Assembly: GCF_014199615.1 (NCBI RefSeq)
Contig: NZ_JACHOB010000001.1
Coordinates: 558,001 to 622,000, forward strand
From: Parvularcula dongshanensis
Lineage (GTDB): Bacteria > Pseudomonadota > Alphaproteobacteria > Caulobacterales > Parvularculaceae
Direction: 5' to 3'
Length of the DNA: 64,000 bases
A program made the translations under genes and the position numbers. The notes under the pieces were generated by a model. It worked only from the letters and a program-made list of their open reading frames with translations. It made no database searches and had not been told where the DNA came from. Of the stretch, positions 54,272 through 61,642 are shown one piece after another (within the stretch, counting starts at the first letter, position 1; every line of letters starts with the position of its first letter).

Positions 54272-54949
54272 ATGATCATTCCGCTTCTCGTCCTGCTCGC
54301 GAGCCAGGCCGCCTCGCCCGCCCCGTCCGAGCCCGAACTCGCATCGGCAGAGGCCGCGCCCTTGGATCTGCCCGAGGCGCCCCTCGCGCTGGGCGGCCTG
54401 TCCGACGAGGAGGTCTACGCCCGTGCCGCGGCCGCGCTCGAGGCGGTCGATACGCTTCAGGCCCGCTTCGTCCAGACCGCGCCATCGGGCAGCGTCTCCT
54501 CGGGCGAGGTCTACCTCGATCGGCCGGGCCGCTTGCGCTTCGACTACGACGAGCCGAGCGCGCAGGAGGTCGTGGCGACCGGCGGGCTCGTCTACGTCCA
54601 CGACGCGGACCTAGAGACGACGGACAGCTACCCCGTCTCGAAGACCCCGCTGCGCTTTCTTCTGTCCAAGCGGATCGACACCGAAGGCGCGCAGCTCCTC
54701 GCCGTGCGCCGGACGCCGGACGAGGTCAGCCTGACCTTGGAGGCGGCGGACGACGAGCTGACGGGCGAGGTCGCCCTCGTCTTCGCCGTGGACGGCGACG
54801 ACCTGACCCTGTCGCGCTGGGCCGTCTTCGATCCTCGCGGCGGCGTCACCGTCGTCTCGCTCGAGGGCGTCGAGACCGGCGGCAAGCTCTCGCGAAACCT
54901 CTTCCGCATTCCCGAGGCCGGCGGCGCCTTCGTCCGCGACCGCCGCTGA
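54272..54949 (+). CDS. lolA: Outer-membrane lipoprotein carrier protein LolA-like
   Basis: LolA shuttles lipoproteins across the periplasm to the outer membrane. The 225 residues begin with a signal peptide (MIIPLLVLLASQAASPA). DTLQARFVQTAPSGSVSSGE, YLDRPGRLRFDYDEPSAQEV and the C-terminal FDPRGGVTVVSLEGVETGGK with NLFRIP are typical of the family. A GGAGG site precedes the ATG. The window encodes many lipoproteins that would need this pathway. It is followed by a structured non-coding stretch and a strong terminator. Confidence 0.93.
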   Translation: MIIPLLVLLASQAASPAPSEPELASAEAAPLDLPEAPLALGGLSDEEVYARAAAALEAVDTLQARFVQTAPSGSVSSGEVYLDRPGRLRFDYDEPSAQEVVATGGLVYVHDADLETTDSYPVSKTPLRFLLSKRIDTEGAQLLAVRRTPDEVSLTLEAADDELTGEVALVFAVDGDDLTLSRWAVFDPRGGVTVVSLEGVETGGKLSRNLFRIPEAGGAFVRDRR

Positions 54950-55035
54950 ATGGGCGTTGCTCTCACGCAACTGTCAACGCGCTGAACGCCATGTAACTAT
55001 CATCGATCGAAACCGTGGCGTTAGGATTTCACCGT

Positions 55036-55183
55036 GGCTTCGGCGGACCTCGCGTTGCCCCCCGCTCAAAGGTCCGCCCGCAAGAAGCCGCAACCAAGGC
55101 CGGGCCTGCCCCGCTTGGCCGAGACTGCCCAAAACAACCCCCCGGCGCCCGACAGGGATCAACGCCGGGGGGCTTTTCGTTTT
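55036..55183 (+). ncRNA. Candidate structured non-coding RNA (or leader) ending in a strong terminator
   Basis: The 259-base gap after lolA holds no convincing gene but strong dyads on the plus strand. Hairpin 1: GGCTTC (55036-55041) with GAAGCC (55084-55089), plus GGCGGACCT (55042-55050) with AGGTCCGCC (55070-55078). Hairpin 2: CCAAG (55094-55098) with CTTGG (55114-55118), and inner CGGG with CCCG. Hairpin 3 is the terminator at 55138-55183. The 5' end is unknown. No 4.5S or tmRNA signature was seen. It could be an sRNA, a 6S-like RNA, or only the lolA 3' untranslated region. Confidence 0.45.
55138..55183 (+). terminator. Strong intrinsic terminator, possibly bidirectional
   Basis: CCCCCCGGCG (55138-55147) pairs perfectly with CGCCGGGGGG (55163-55172), a 10-base GC stem with a 15-base loop followed by CTTTTCGTTTT. 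On the other strand the stem is followed by TTGTTTT, so it may work both ways. Confidence 0.85.
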
Positions 55184-55208
55184 GCCTGCGGCACGCCATC
55201 TGGCAGCC

Positions 55209-55835
55209 ATGCTAGACGATGACGATCTGCCCGAGATCGGCGGGCCCGAGTTCGCCGCCCTCGAACGAGAAGCGCCGGTCCTCTCCCGGCTGCGCCGGTT
55301 CGCCGAGGGGCTCGACCGCATCCCCTGGTTCTCCCGCCTTGGAGAGGCGCCGACGCCGAGCCTCCGGGAGAGCGCTCAGGGCTACCTCGACCGCCTCGGC
55401 TTTCCAGACGCGGAGGTCGCGATCCTCCCCACTTGGGAGGACGCCGCCGACGCCGCCGAGACGACCGACTGGTCGAGCCCGGCCTGGGAGGCGGAGGAGC
55501 TCGCCCGCGCCGACCTGACGGCGCGGGCGCTCGGGGTCATCTCCGAGGAGGCGCTCGAGATCGGGCTGCGCCTCGTCGCGGCGCGCGCCGGAGAGGCGGC
55601 GCAGGCGGCGATGGAGGAGGAGGCGGCCTATTGGGACATGGAGTCCGAGGACGCGCGCAACCTCGCCGTCGGCGCCGCGGCGCAGGCGAGCCACCTCGCC
55701 GCCCTCGCCCTCGTCGCCGCGGCGGCGGAGCCCGACGAGGATGCGGGCGACAGCATCTTCGCCTGGAAGCTTCGCCTCTTCATGGAGGGCCGCTGGCCGG
55801 TCGCGGTCCTGGGGTCGAGCTTCAACATCTTCTAA
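55209..55835 (+). CDS. Conserved-looking Ala/Glu-rich protein of unknown function
   Basis: From ATG 55209 the protein is 208 residues. The start MLDDDDLPEIGGPEFAALER is followed by FAEGLDRIPWFSRLGEAPTP and a long Ala/Glu-rich helical region (about 95-185), with no signal peptide or membrane helix. A distinctive C-terminus, IFAWKLRLFMEGRWPVAVLG followed by SSFNIF, is rich in aromatics and is the likeliest conserved element. No family is recognised. The open frame extends upstream through the terminator region, which is unlikely to be coding. It converges with the TauE gene five bases away. Confidence 0.7.
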   Translation: MLDDDDLPEIGGPEFAALEREAPVLSRLRRFAEGLDRIPWFSRLGEAPTPSLRESAQGYLDRLGFPDAEVAILPTWEDAADAAETTDWSSPAWEAEELARADLTARALGVISEEALEIGLRLVAARAGEAAQAAMEEEAAYWDMESEDARNLAVGAAAQASHLAALALVAAAAEPDEDAGDSIFAWKLRLFMEGRWPVAVLGSSFNIF

Positions 55836-55839
55836 GGCG

Positions 55840-56595
55840 TCAGAAGAGCGTCTCCGCGGCCAGGTAGAGCGCGAGGGCGGTCAGCAGCCATCGAAGGACG
55901 AGGCGGAACACGCGCTCATCGAGCCGCACCAGGAGCCGTGTGCCGAGCACCGTGCCGACGACGCCAGCCGCGATGCATCCGACCGTGAACGGCACCCAAG
56001 GCGCGTAGGCGAAGCCCGCAAGGGTGAAGACCAGGACCTTGAGCGCGTGCTGAAGCGAAACGCAGCCGCCTGCAGTCGCGATCAGGCGGCGACGATCCCA
56101 ACCCGGCAGCTTCGACAGGGCGGCGGTGACGAAGGGGCCCGATACGCCGACGAAGAGGGTAAGGACGGCCGAAAGGCCGCCCGCCAGGACGAACGCACCG
56201 CGTCCGTCCGGCATCCGAACCTTCGGCCCCCACTGCGTGAAGAGGATGAACCCGGCGATCGACAGGCGGAGCACCGTCCCCGGGAGGGTCAGGACCAGCT
56301 GGCTTCCCGCCGCGGCACCGATCAACGCGCCGAGGGCGAACCAGGTGAGGGTCCCCCAAGCGACGTGGCGCCAGAGGATCGCGAAGCGAGCCAGATTGCT
56401 GCCGGCCATGACGACGCCGTGGACGGGCACGACGGCAGTGATCGGCATGACCGCCGTCATGACCGCGACGAGGAGGAGACCGCCTCCGGCCGAGAACGCC
56501 GCCGTCAGCGCCGAGCCGATCAGGCTGACCGCGAGCACGAGGACCGCGGCGCCCTGGTCGAGGTCGGGCGGGAGGAAGGCAGCGACGAGCGACAC
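55840..56595 (-). CDS. Sulfite exporter TauE/SafE-family membrane protein
   Basis: A GTG start at 56595 gives 251 residues with about seven or eight hydrophobic segments. The family pattern is seen in LIGSALTAAFSAGGGLLLVA, VVPVHGVVMAGSNLARFAIL and LFVGVSGPFVTAALSKL. GGCVSLQHALKVLVFTLAGF and a C-terminal helix RLVLRWLLTALALYLA complete it. TauE/SafE proteins export sulfite, sulfoacetate or other organic anions; the substrate here is unknown. The open frame to 56685 overlaps the divergent GST gene and is not used. Confidence 0.86.
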   Translation of the reverse strand: MSLVAAFLPPDLDQGAAVLVLAVSLIGSALTAAFSAGGGLLLVAVMTAVMPITAVVPVHGVVMAGSNLARFAILWRHVAWGTLTWFALGALIGAAAGSQLVLTLPGTVLRLSIAGFILFTQWGPKVRMPDGRGAFVLAGGLSAVLTLFVGVSGPFVTAALSKLPGWDRRRLIATAGGCVSLQHALKVLVFTLAGFAYAPWVPFTVGCIAAGVVGTVLGTRLLVRLDERVFRLVLRWLLTALALYLAAETLF

Positions 56596-56683
56596 GGAGG
56601 AAGGGCTACCGGCGTTCCGCCCGGTGGGCGAGGGCGCCTCGCCGCGTTGATCGGACGCCGCGAGGCGTCCATACCCTCGCCTC

Positions 56684-57283
56684 ATGAAGCTCTACGGTTC
56701 CAAGACCAGCCCCTATGTCCGGCTCTGCCGCCTCGTCGCCGAGCGGCGCGGCCTTTCGGGCGAGGTCGAGTTCACGCCCGTCGACCCCTATGCGGACGAG
56801 GCGTTCCGCAAGGTGAACCCGCTGGGCCGGGTGCCGGCGCTGCTGCTCGCCGACGGGACGGCCCTTTGCGACAGCGGCGTGATCGTCCGATACCTCGACA
56901 CGCTGGGCGGCGCGCCGTCCCTCTTCGAGCCCGAAGGCCTGACGCGGACCGAGGTCGACGCGCACGCCACCCTCGCCATGGGCGTTCTGGAGCTCGGCGT
57001 CGCGAACTTCCTCGAGGGGCGCAGGCCGGAAGACGAGCGCTCCGCCCACTGGCTCGCGCGCAGGCGGACCGGGATCGAGGCGGGCCTCGAAGAGATGGAC
57101 CGCATCGCGAGGGGCCTGCCGGAGTCAGCAGGGCTCGCCGACATCGCCTTCGCGGTGGCCTGCGACTGGCTCGCCTTCCGGATGCCGGACATCGGCTGGC
57201 GGCAGCACGGCGCCTTGTCCGAACGCGTCCTTCGCTCCCTCGCCGCCGCGCCCTTCGAGGCGACCGACCCCCGCAAGGCTTGA
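56684..57283 (+). CDS. Glutathione S-transferase family protein
   Basis: The 199 residues have a thioredoxin-like N-terminal domain MKLYGSKTSPYVRLCRLVAE, the cis-proline segment NPLGRVPALLLADGTALCDS with the glutathione-contacting DS pair, and VIVRYLDTLG. A helical C-terminal domain has the N-capping Asp in SAGLADIAFAVACDWLAFRM. The likely catalytic Ser/Thr lies near residues 6-9. The physiological substrate is unknown. The gene ends five bases before xthA and is probably co-transcribed with it. Confidence 0.92.
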   Translation: MKLYGSKTSPYVRLCRLVAERRGLSGEVEFTPVDPYADEAFRKVNPLGRVPALLLADGTALCDSGVIVRYLDTLGGAPSLFEPEGLTRTEVDAHATLAMGVLELGVANFLEGRRPEDERSAHWLARRRTGIEAGLEEMDRIARGLPESAGLADIAFAVACDWLAFRMPDIGWRQHGALSERVLRSLAAAPFEATDPRKA

Positions 57284-57288
57284 AGCCG

Positions 57289-58080
57289 ATGCGGATCGCG
57301 ACCTGGAACATCAACTCCGTTCGCCTGCGCATCGACCAGGTGACCCGCTTCCTGACCGAGGAGGCGCCGGACGTCCTGTGCCTCCAAGAGATCAAGTGCA
57401 CGAACGACCAGTTCCCGAGGAAGGCGTTCGAACGCGCGGGCTACCCCCACATGGCCGTGCACGGACAGAAGGGTTATCACGGCGTCGCCACCGTCTCGCG
57501 CGCGCCCCTCGTCGAGGTGGGCCCGCGTCAGTTCTGCGGCAAGGACGACTGCCGGCACATCGCGACGGAACATGACGGCTTCGAGCTTCACAACTTCTAC
57601 GTCCCCGCGGGCGGCGACGTGCCGGACCCGGACGTCAACGAGAAGTTCGCGCACAAGCTTAGCTTCCTGGAAGAGATGACGCAGATGCTCGCCGAGATGG
57701 CCGGGCGTCCCGCGGTCATCGTCGGCGACCTCAACGTCGCCCCGCACGAGCACGACGTCTGGTCGCACAAGCAGCTGAGAGGCGTGGTCAGCCACACGCC
57801 GGTCGAGACCGAGGCCATGCTGGCGATGATCGAGGGGGCGGGGCTCTGCGACGTCGCCCGCCGCCTCGTGCCGATGGAGGAGAAGCTCTACACCTGGTGG
57901 TCGTACCGCGCGAAGGACTGGGAAGCGTCGAACCGGGGCCGGCGCCTCGACCACGTATGGGTGACGGCGCCGCTCGAAGAACGGGCGCTCGCCGGGGGGC
58001 GAGGCAGCTTCCGGGTGCACAGGCAGGCGCGCAGCTGGGAGAAGCCGTCCGACCACGCGCCGCTGACGCTCGACCTCTGA
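57289..58080 (+). CDS. xthA: Exodeoxyribonuclease III (AP endonuclease)
   Basis: XthA cleaves abasic sites and removes 3' blocks in base excision repair. From ATG 57289 the protein has 263 residues: RIATWNINSVRLRIDQVTRF with the metal Asn, LCLQEIKCTNDQFP with the metal Glu, and GYHGVATVSR. VIVGDLNVAPHEHDVW (catalytic Asp/Asn), WWSYRAKDWEASNRGRRLDH and the final KPSDHAPLTLDL with the catalytic Asp-His follow. The frame is open much further upstream but that part is antisense or out of frame to TauE and GST. Confidence 0.97.
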   Translation: MRIATWNINSVRLRIDQVTRFLTEEAPDVLCLQEIKCTNDQFPRKAFERAGYPHMAVHGQKGYHGVATVSRAPLVEVGPRQFCGKDDCRHIATEHDGFELHNFYVPAGGDVPDPDVNEKFAHKLSFLEEMTQMLAEMAGRPAVIVGDLNVAPHEHDVWSHKQLRGVVSHTPVETEAMLAMIEGAGLCDVARRLVPMEEKLYTWWSYRAKDWEASNRGRRLDHVWVTAPLEERALAGGRGSFRVHRQARSWEKPSDHAPLTLDL

Positions 58081-58146
58081 GGAAGCTTCGCGCGAGTCCG
58101 GGTCCGCGGCGATAGTAGGGGCGGTCTGGAAACGCGCGACGCGTCC

Positions 58147-59235
58147 TTATTCGAGCAACTCGTCGGTCGGGACGATCTCCACGTCGGACATCATCCCCAG
58201 ATAGGCTTCGAGCCAGACCTTGTGGGCGGCCCCCACGATCACCAGCAGCCGTCCGCCCGGTGCCCGCGCGCTCGCCTCTCGGATGTTCGCTGCCATCCTC
58301 ATGTTGCGGACCTCCCAGCCTGCCATGCGCTTGCGGCCGACGTCCCTCTCGGTCGGGTGGTCGATGGCTCCGAGCCACTCGACTTCGGCAGAGCGGAGGT
58401 TGATCCTATCCGAATTGAGCTTTCGGTACTCCGCGAGCGTTGCAACGGGATCCGTCATGCGCGCCGTGCTGCCTAACTCCTGCAAGACAGGATCGGCGTC
58501 GAACCGCTCTCCGATGGCAGGGAAGACCGACTCGAAGAACAGCTCTGCCTCGTCATGGGTGAAGACGTCTTCGTCCTGAGAGTCGACTTGCCAGAGGCGG
58601 TCCAGATCGAGGCGGACCGCGAGCCGTGCTGCCAGGCTCACTCCTTCCTCACGCTCTCGGCCAAGTTCGTTCAGATGGCTCGCGAGCCTACGCGACACGC
58701 CGTCTTCCGCGACGCGTTCGGCCTCCGGCAGTCGCCACCACTGCACCAAGGCGGAGTACGGCTCGCCCGCAGCCGCGAAGGTCGCGGCGAGGTGCCGACG
58801 ATCCGCAGGTGACGGATCGCTTGGCCAGTTCGAGAGCCGCTTCTTCGCTGCGGCCATCGCCTGCGGCATGTCCATCTCGAGGCTGACGCCCGCCTCTGTC
58901 GCCATCCGCAATGCTCTGCCCCCGAAAGTCGCTGCGGCTTCCGGATAGACCTCGCGATAGGCCCAGAGCTTGTGAAGCGTCGGCCCGGGTTGGTTCTCGA
59001 TCGCGATGACGTCCGGGGCGAAGGCGGCGAGGCGCTCGAGTAGCGGCTCCAGCACCTCGGCATCCCAATCGTTGGGCGTCCGGCTGAGATGCGCCGTGCC
59101 GAGGACCATCACCTGCGTCGGGTCGCCGTCTAGCTTGGCTCGATAGTCACGCGGGTCGAAGGTTTGGGACCGAGCGAGCCCCGATAGACCGAGTACGATC
59201 AAGCTCAGCGCCGCAGCGATACGGGGATAGTGCAT
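58147..59235 (-). CDS. DUF5694 exported protein (TraB/TIKI-like)
   Basis: ATG 59235, six bases after GGAG, gives 362 residues with a signal peptide (PRIAAALSLIVLGLSGLARS). Near the N-terminus VMVLGTAHLSRTPNDWD and VIAIENQPGP, and near the C-terminus LLVIVGAAHKVWLEAYLG, provide two GxxH motifs and a Glu. These are typical of DUF5694 and the distantly related TraB/TIKI putative metalloproteases. Activity is unproven in this family. The open frame to 59268 lacks a better ribosome site. Confidence 0.87.
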   Translation of the reverse strand: MHYPRIAAALSLIVLGLSGLARSQTFDPRDYRAKLDGDPTQVMVLGTAHLSRTPNDWDAEVLEPLLERLAAFAPDVIAIENQPGPTLHKLWAYREVYPEAAATFGGRALRMATEAGVSLEMDMPQAMAAAKKRLSNWPSDPSPADRRHLAATFAAAGEPYSALVQWWRLPEAERVAEDGVSRRLASHLNELGREREEGVSLAARLAVRLDLDRLWQVDSQDEDVFTHDEAELFFESVFPAIGERFDADPVLQELGSTARMTDPVATLAEYRKLNSDRINLRSAEVEWLGAIDHPTERDVGRKRMAGWEVRNMRMAANIREASARAPGGRLLVIVGAAHKVWLEAYLGMMSDVEIVPTDELLE

Positions 59236-59287
59236 CCTACTCCTGGCGAAGGCTCGAAAGGTCAGCATAGAGGACTGGCGCCGAAAT

Positions 59288-59320
59288 CAAAGAAAAGGGG
59301 CGCCCGTAGGCGCCCCTTTC
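59288..59320 (-). terminator. Intrinsic terminator after the MarR gene
   Basis: AAAGGGGCGCC (59294-59304) pairs with GGCGCCCCTTT (59309-59319) around a CGTA loop. On the minus strand the stem is followed by TTTTCTTTGATTT, placing a strong intrinsic terminator just after the MarR-type gene. Confidence 0.85.
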
Positions 59321-59342
59321 CGTCGTCGAACCTTGCGTGACC

Positions 59343-60140
59343 TCAGGCCGTCGCGGCGGGGGTCGCCTTCTTGCGCGGAGTCTTGCGGGCGACCTTGCGG
59401 GCCGTGGCTTGCTTCGTCGCGCCCTTCTTTGCGGGGGCCTTCTTGGCGGGCGCCTTCTTGGCAGCGGCCTTGGTGGTCTTCTTCGCGGGCGCCTTCTTGG
59501 CGGCCGTCTTCTTGGCCGGCGCCTTCTTCGTGCGGGCCTTCTTGGCCGGCGCCGCCGAGGCCGCTGCGCTCGTCTCGGTCGCCGTCGTGGCCGTTTGCGT
59601 CGCAGCCGCACCCTTCTTGGTGCGCGCTTTCTTGGCCGTGGTCTTCTTGGTCGTCTTCGCTGCCTTCTTCGCGGCGGGCTGGCGCTTCGGCGCCATCATC
59701 TCGGCTTCGATCTTGTCGAGCGCTTCGGCGTAGGCGCGAAGGTTCTTCATGAAGCTCGACTGCTGCGTCTTCGGCAGCATGGCGAGGGCGTCCTCTTCGG
59801 CCTTCATGACCTTGGTCTCGGCCGACTTCATGATCTTGCGGCCCTGCGCGGTCAGCTTGACCGCGTTGGCGCGGGCATCGTCCTTCGTGCGCTGACGGGC
59901 GAGGTAACCCTTCTTGGTCAGACGGGCGATCATGTCGGCGAGGGTCGACCGGTCGATGCCGGTGCGGCGAACGAGGTCCGTCTGGGACAGGCCTTCTTCC
60001 ATGGAGACGGTGTGCAGCACCGTGAACTGGCGCGGCGTCGGTCCGGTGGCGCCGACCTCCTTCTTGTAGAGGTCGTCCGCATATTGCTGCGCGCGGCGCA
60101 GCAGGTGGCCGGGAGATTGTTGAAGAGCGAAGTCAGCCAT
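59343..60140 (-). CDS. MarR-family regulator with histone-H1-like Lys/Ala/Pro-rich C-terminal tail
   Basis: Residues 1-150 are a MarR winged-helix regulator: GPTPRQFTVLHTVSMEEGLS, TDLVRRTGIDRSTLADMIAR (recognition helix region) and RLTKKGYLARQRTKDDARAN with the wing basic residues. From about residue 152 to 265 the protein is a Lys/Ala/Pro/Thr-rich tail with repeated KKAPAKK-type units, resembling histone H1 or AlgP tails. Ligand and targets are unknown; the tail should add non-specific DNA binding. The divergent 248-base region to the NUDIX gene is the obvious place for autoregulation. Confidence 0.9.
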   Translation of the reverse strand: MADFALQQSPGHLLRRAQQYADDLYKKEVGATGPTPRQFTVLHTVSMEEGLSQTDLVRRTGIDRSTLADMIARLTKKGYLARQRTKDDARANAVKLTAQGRKIMKSAETKVMKAEEDALAMLPKTQQSSFMKNLRAYAEALDKIEAEMMAPKRQPAAKKAAKTTKKTTAKKARTKKGAAATQTATTATETSAAASAAPAKKARTKKAPAKKTAAKKAPAKKTTKAAAKKAPAKKAPAKKGATKQATARKVARKTPRKKATPAATA

Positions 60141-60273
60141 TTGGTTCTCGTTCCGTGTTCAGCTTTGCATGGGCCTCATCATTTCGGGCCCCCTCGTTGA
60201 CAAGCGAAGCGGCTCGAATCCGCCCCATCTGTTCCCTCGTGATACGCATCAAGCCGAACAGACGGGGTGTCGC

Positions 60274-60295
60274 TTGACATGTTTCCCTTAAGGAA
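60274..60295. promoter_or_regulatory. Candidate promoter/operator between the MarR and NUDIX genes
   Basis: TTGACA at 60274-60279 is a consensus -35 hexamer and is followed by TTCCCTTAAGGAA (60283-60295), an imperfect dyad around CTTAAG. CTTGCA and TGCAAG arms occur further right, near 60300 and 60330. The remainder of 60141-60388 holds no gene. Binding by the MarR protein is inference from position. Confidence 0.35.
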
Positions 60296-60388
60296 CGCTT
60301 GCAAACTTCAGTGCTTCGGATACGGATGCAAGACTTTTCGGGAGCGGAATGATCAGCGCCCCCGATTCTCACAGGATTGCGAGGGGCA

Positions 60389-60943
60389 ATGCCGGGGTCC
60401 GACGATCAGCAGACGCCTTCCGTCCCCCCCGCTTTCGTCAGGACGCGGCCGCCGGGCGACGAGCATGAGCGGGACGTCTGCACCCGGTGCGGCTACGTCG
60501 CCTACCAGAACCCGAAGGTCGTCGCGGGCTCGGTTGCGAGCAGTCCGGACGGCCTGATCCTTCTTTGCAGGCGCGCGATCGAACCGGCGGCCGGGCTCTG
60601 GACGCTGCCCGCGGGCTACATGGAGATGGGCGAGACGGTGGAGGAGGCGGCGCGGCGCGAAGCGCGCGAGGAGGCCGGCGCGGAGCTCGAGCTGGAACGC
60701 GTGCTCGCCGTCTACTCCGTCCCCCACATAGGACAGGTCCAAGTGATGTTCCGGGCGCGCCTGTCGAACCCGGAGGACATCGTGCCGGGTCCGGAGAGCC
60801 TGGCGCTGCAGCTGGTGAAGTGGGAGGACGTACCGTGGCCGGAGCTCGCCTTCCCGAGCGTCGTCTGGGCTTTGAGGGCGTGGCACGAGGTGCGGGGCAG
60901 ATCGGACTTCGCGCCCTTCGCCAATCCGCCCGAAGGCCTTTGA
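60389..60943 (+). CDS. NUDIX hydrolase with N-terminal zinc-ribbon-like segment
   Basis: From ATG 60389 the protein is 184 residues. An N-terminal CTRCGYVAYQNPKVVAGSVA has a CxxC pair like the zinc ribbon of NUDIX family members acting on ADP-ribose or NADH-type substrates. The NUDIX box GYMEMGETVEEAARREAREE with the following AG matches Gx5Ex7REUxEEx(G). The C-terminus is a helical ALRAWHEVRG segment. The substrate is unknown. The in-frame TTG at 60377 is less likely than the ATG. Its 3' end is three bases from the convergent yciB. Confidence 0.9.
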   Translation: MPGSDDQQTPSVPPAFVRTRPPGDEHERDVCTRCGYVAYQNPKVVAGSVASSPDGLILLCRRAIEPAAGLWTLPAGYMEMGETVEEAARREAREEAGAELELERVLAVYSVPHIGQVQVMFRARLSNPEDIVPGPESLALQLVKWEDVPWPELAFPSVVWALRAWHEVRGRSDFAPFANPPEGL

Positions 60944-60946
60944 GGC

Positions 60947-61639
60947 CTACTTCTCGGCCTCGACGTGCCGCATCAGGAACGGCGCGTTCAACGCGACGAA
61001 GAGGAAGTAGGCGGCGGTGAAGCCGAAGATCTTGATCTTCACCCACGTCGCCTCGCCCGCGCACTCCGCGCCCTCGACGCATCCCGAGGTCAGCGTTCGC
61101 CAGAGGACTTCGTTGGCGAGCGCCGCGAGGACGTTGAACCCCACGAACCGCCAGGTCAGCGTACGCCACGCCGCCTCGGGCAGCTCGAAGGCGCCGTCGA
61201 AGAGCAGCCTGAGGAAGTTCCGTCCGGTGAGAAGCCCGCCCGCCAGCGCGACGGCCGTGGCGCCGTAGACCAGGGTCGGCTTCATGTAGAAGAACGTCTT
61301 GTCGTGTAGGACGAAGGTCAGCACGCCCAGTACGGTGACGATGCCGCCGGTGATCAGCAGCATGGGCGCCACGCGCCGCGCCCTGACCGCCGACCAGGCG
61401 AAGGCGACCGCGAAGGCGGGCATGAAGAGCGCGAGGCCGAGGTAGAGCTCGTTGCCCGGGCCGGAGAAGAAGGTCCGCCCGAGAAGCTCGTCCGCGCGCG
61501 GCGCAAGGCGGTCGTTCAGGAAGTAGCCGGCGAGGAAGAAGGCGAGGGGGCCGAGCTCGACGGCCATCTTCTCTCCGCCCGAGAGCTTGCGGGCGCCGCC
61601 CGGGACGGGCGGCTCTGCCGAGGTGATCTCTTCTGTCAT
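60947..61639 (-). CDS. yciB: Inner-membrane septation protein A family (YciB/IspZ)
   Basis: YciB proteins are polytopic membrane proteins linked to septation and envelope integrity. The 230-residue protein has the family motif LGPLAFFLAGYFLNDRLA, further helices including VAPMLLITGGIVTVLGVLTF, and DKTFFYMKPTLVYGATAVAL. NEVLWRTLTSGCVEGAECAG and WVKIKIFGFTAAYFLFVALN follow. It begins three bases after ftsY on the same strand; mtaB-ftsY-yciB is a conserved alphaproteobacterial order. Confidence 0.92.
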   Translation of the reverse strand: MTEEITSAEPPVPGGARKLSGGEKMAVELGPLAFFLAGYFLNDRLAPRADELLGRTFFSGPGNELYLGLALFMPAFAVAFAWSAVRARRVAPMLLITGGIVTVLGVLTFVLHDKTFFYMKPTLVYGATAVALAGGLLTGRNFLRLLFDGAFELPEAAWRTLTWRFVGFNVLAALANEVLWRTLTSGCVEGAECAGEATWVKIKIFGFTAAYFLFVALNAPFLMRHVEAEK

Positions 61640-61642
61640 TCT

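Noticed and set aside
54957-55208. N-terminal extension of the unknown protein at 55209 through the lolA downstream region
   Set aside because: The extension would run through a perfect terminator hairpin and structured RNA arms; the sequence looks non-coding.
55741-57288. Long plus-strand extension upstream of xthA
   Set aside because: It is antisense to TauE and out of frame with GST; exonuclease III starts cleanly at 57289.
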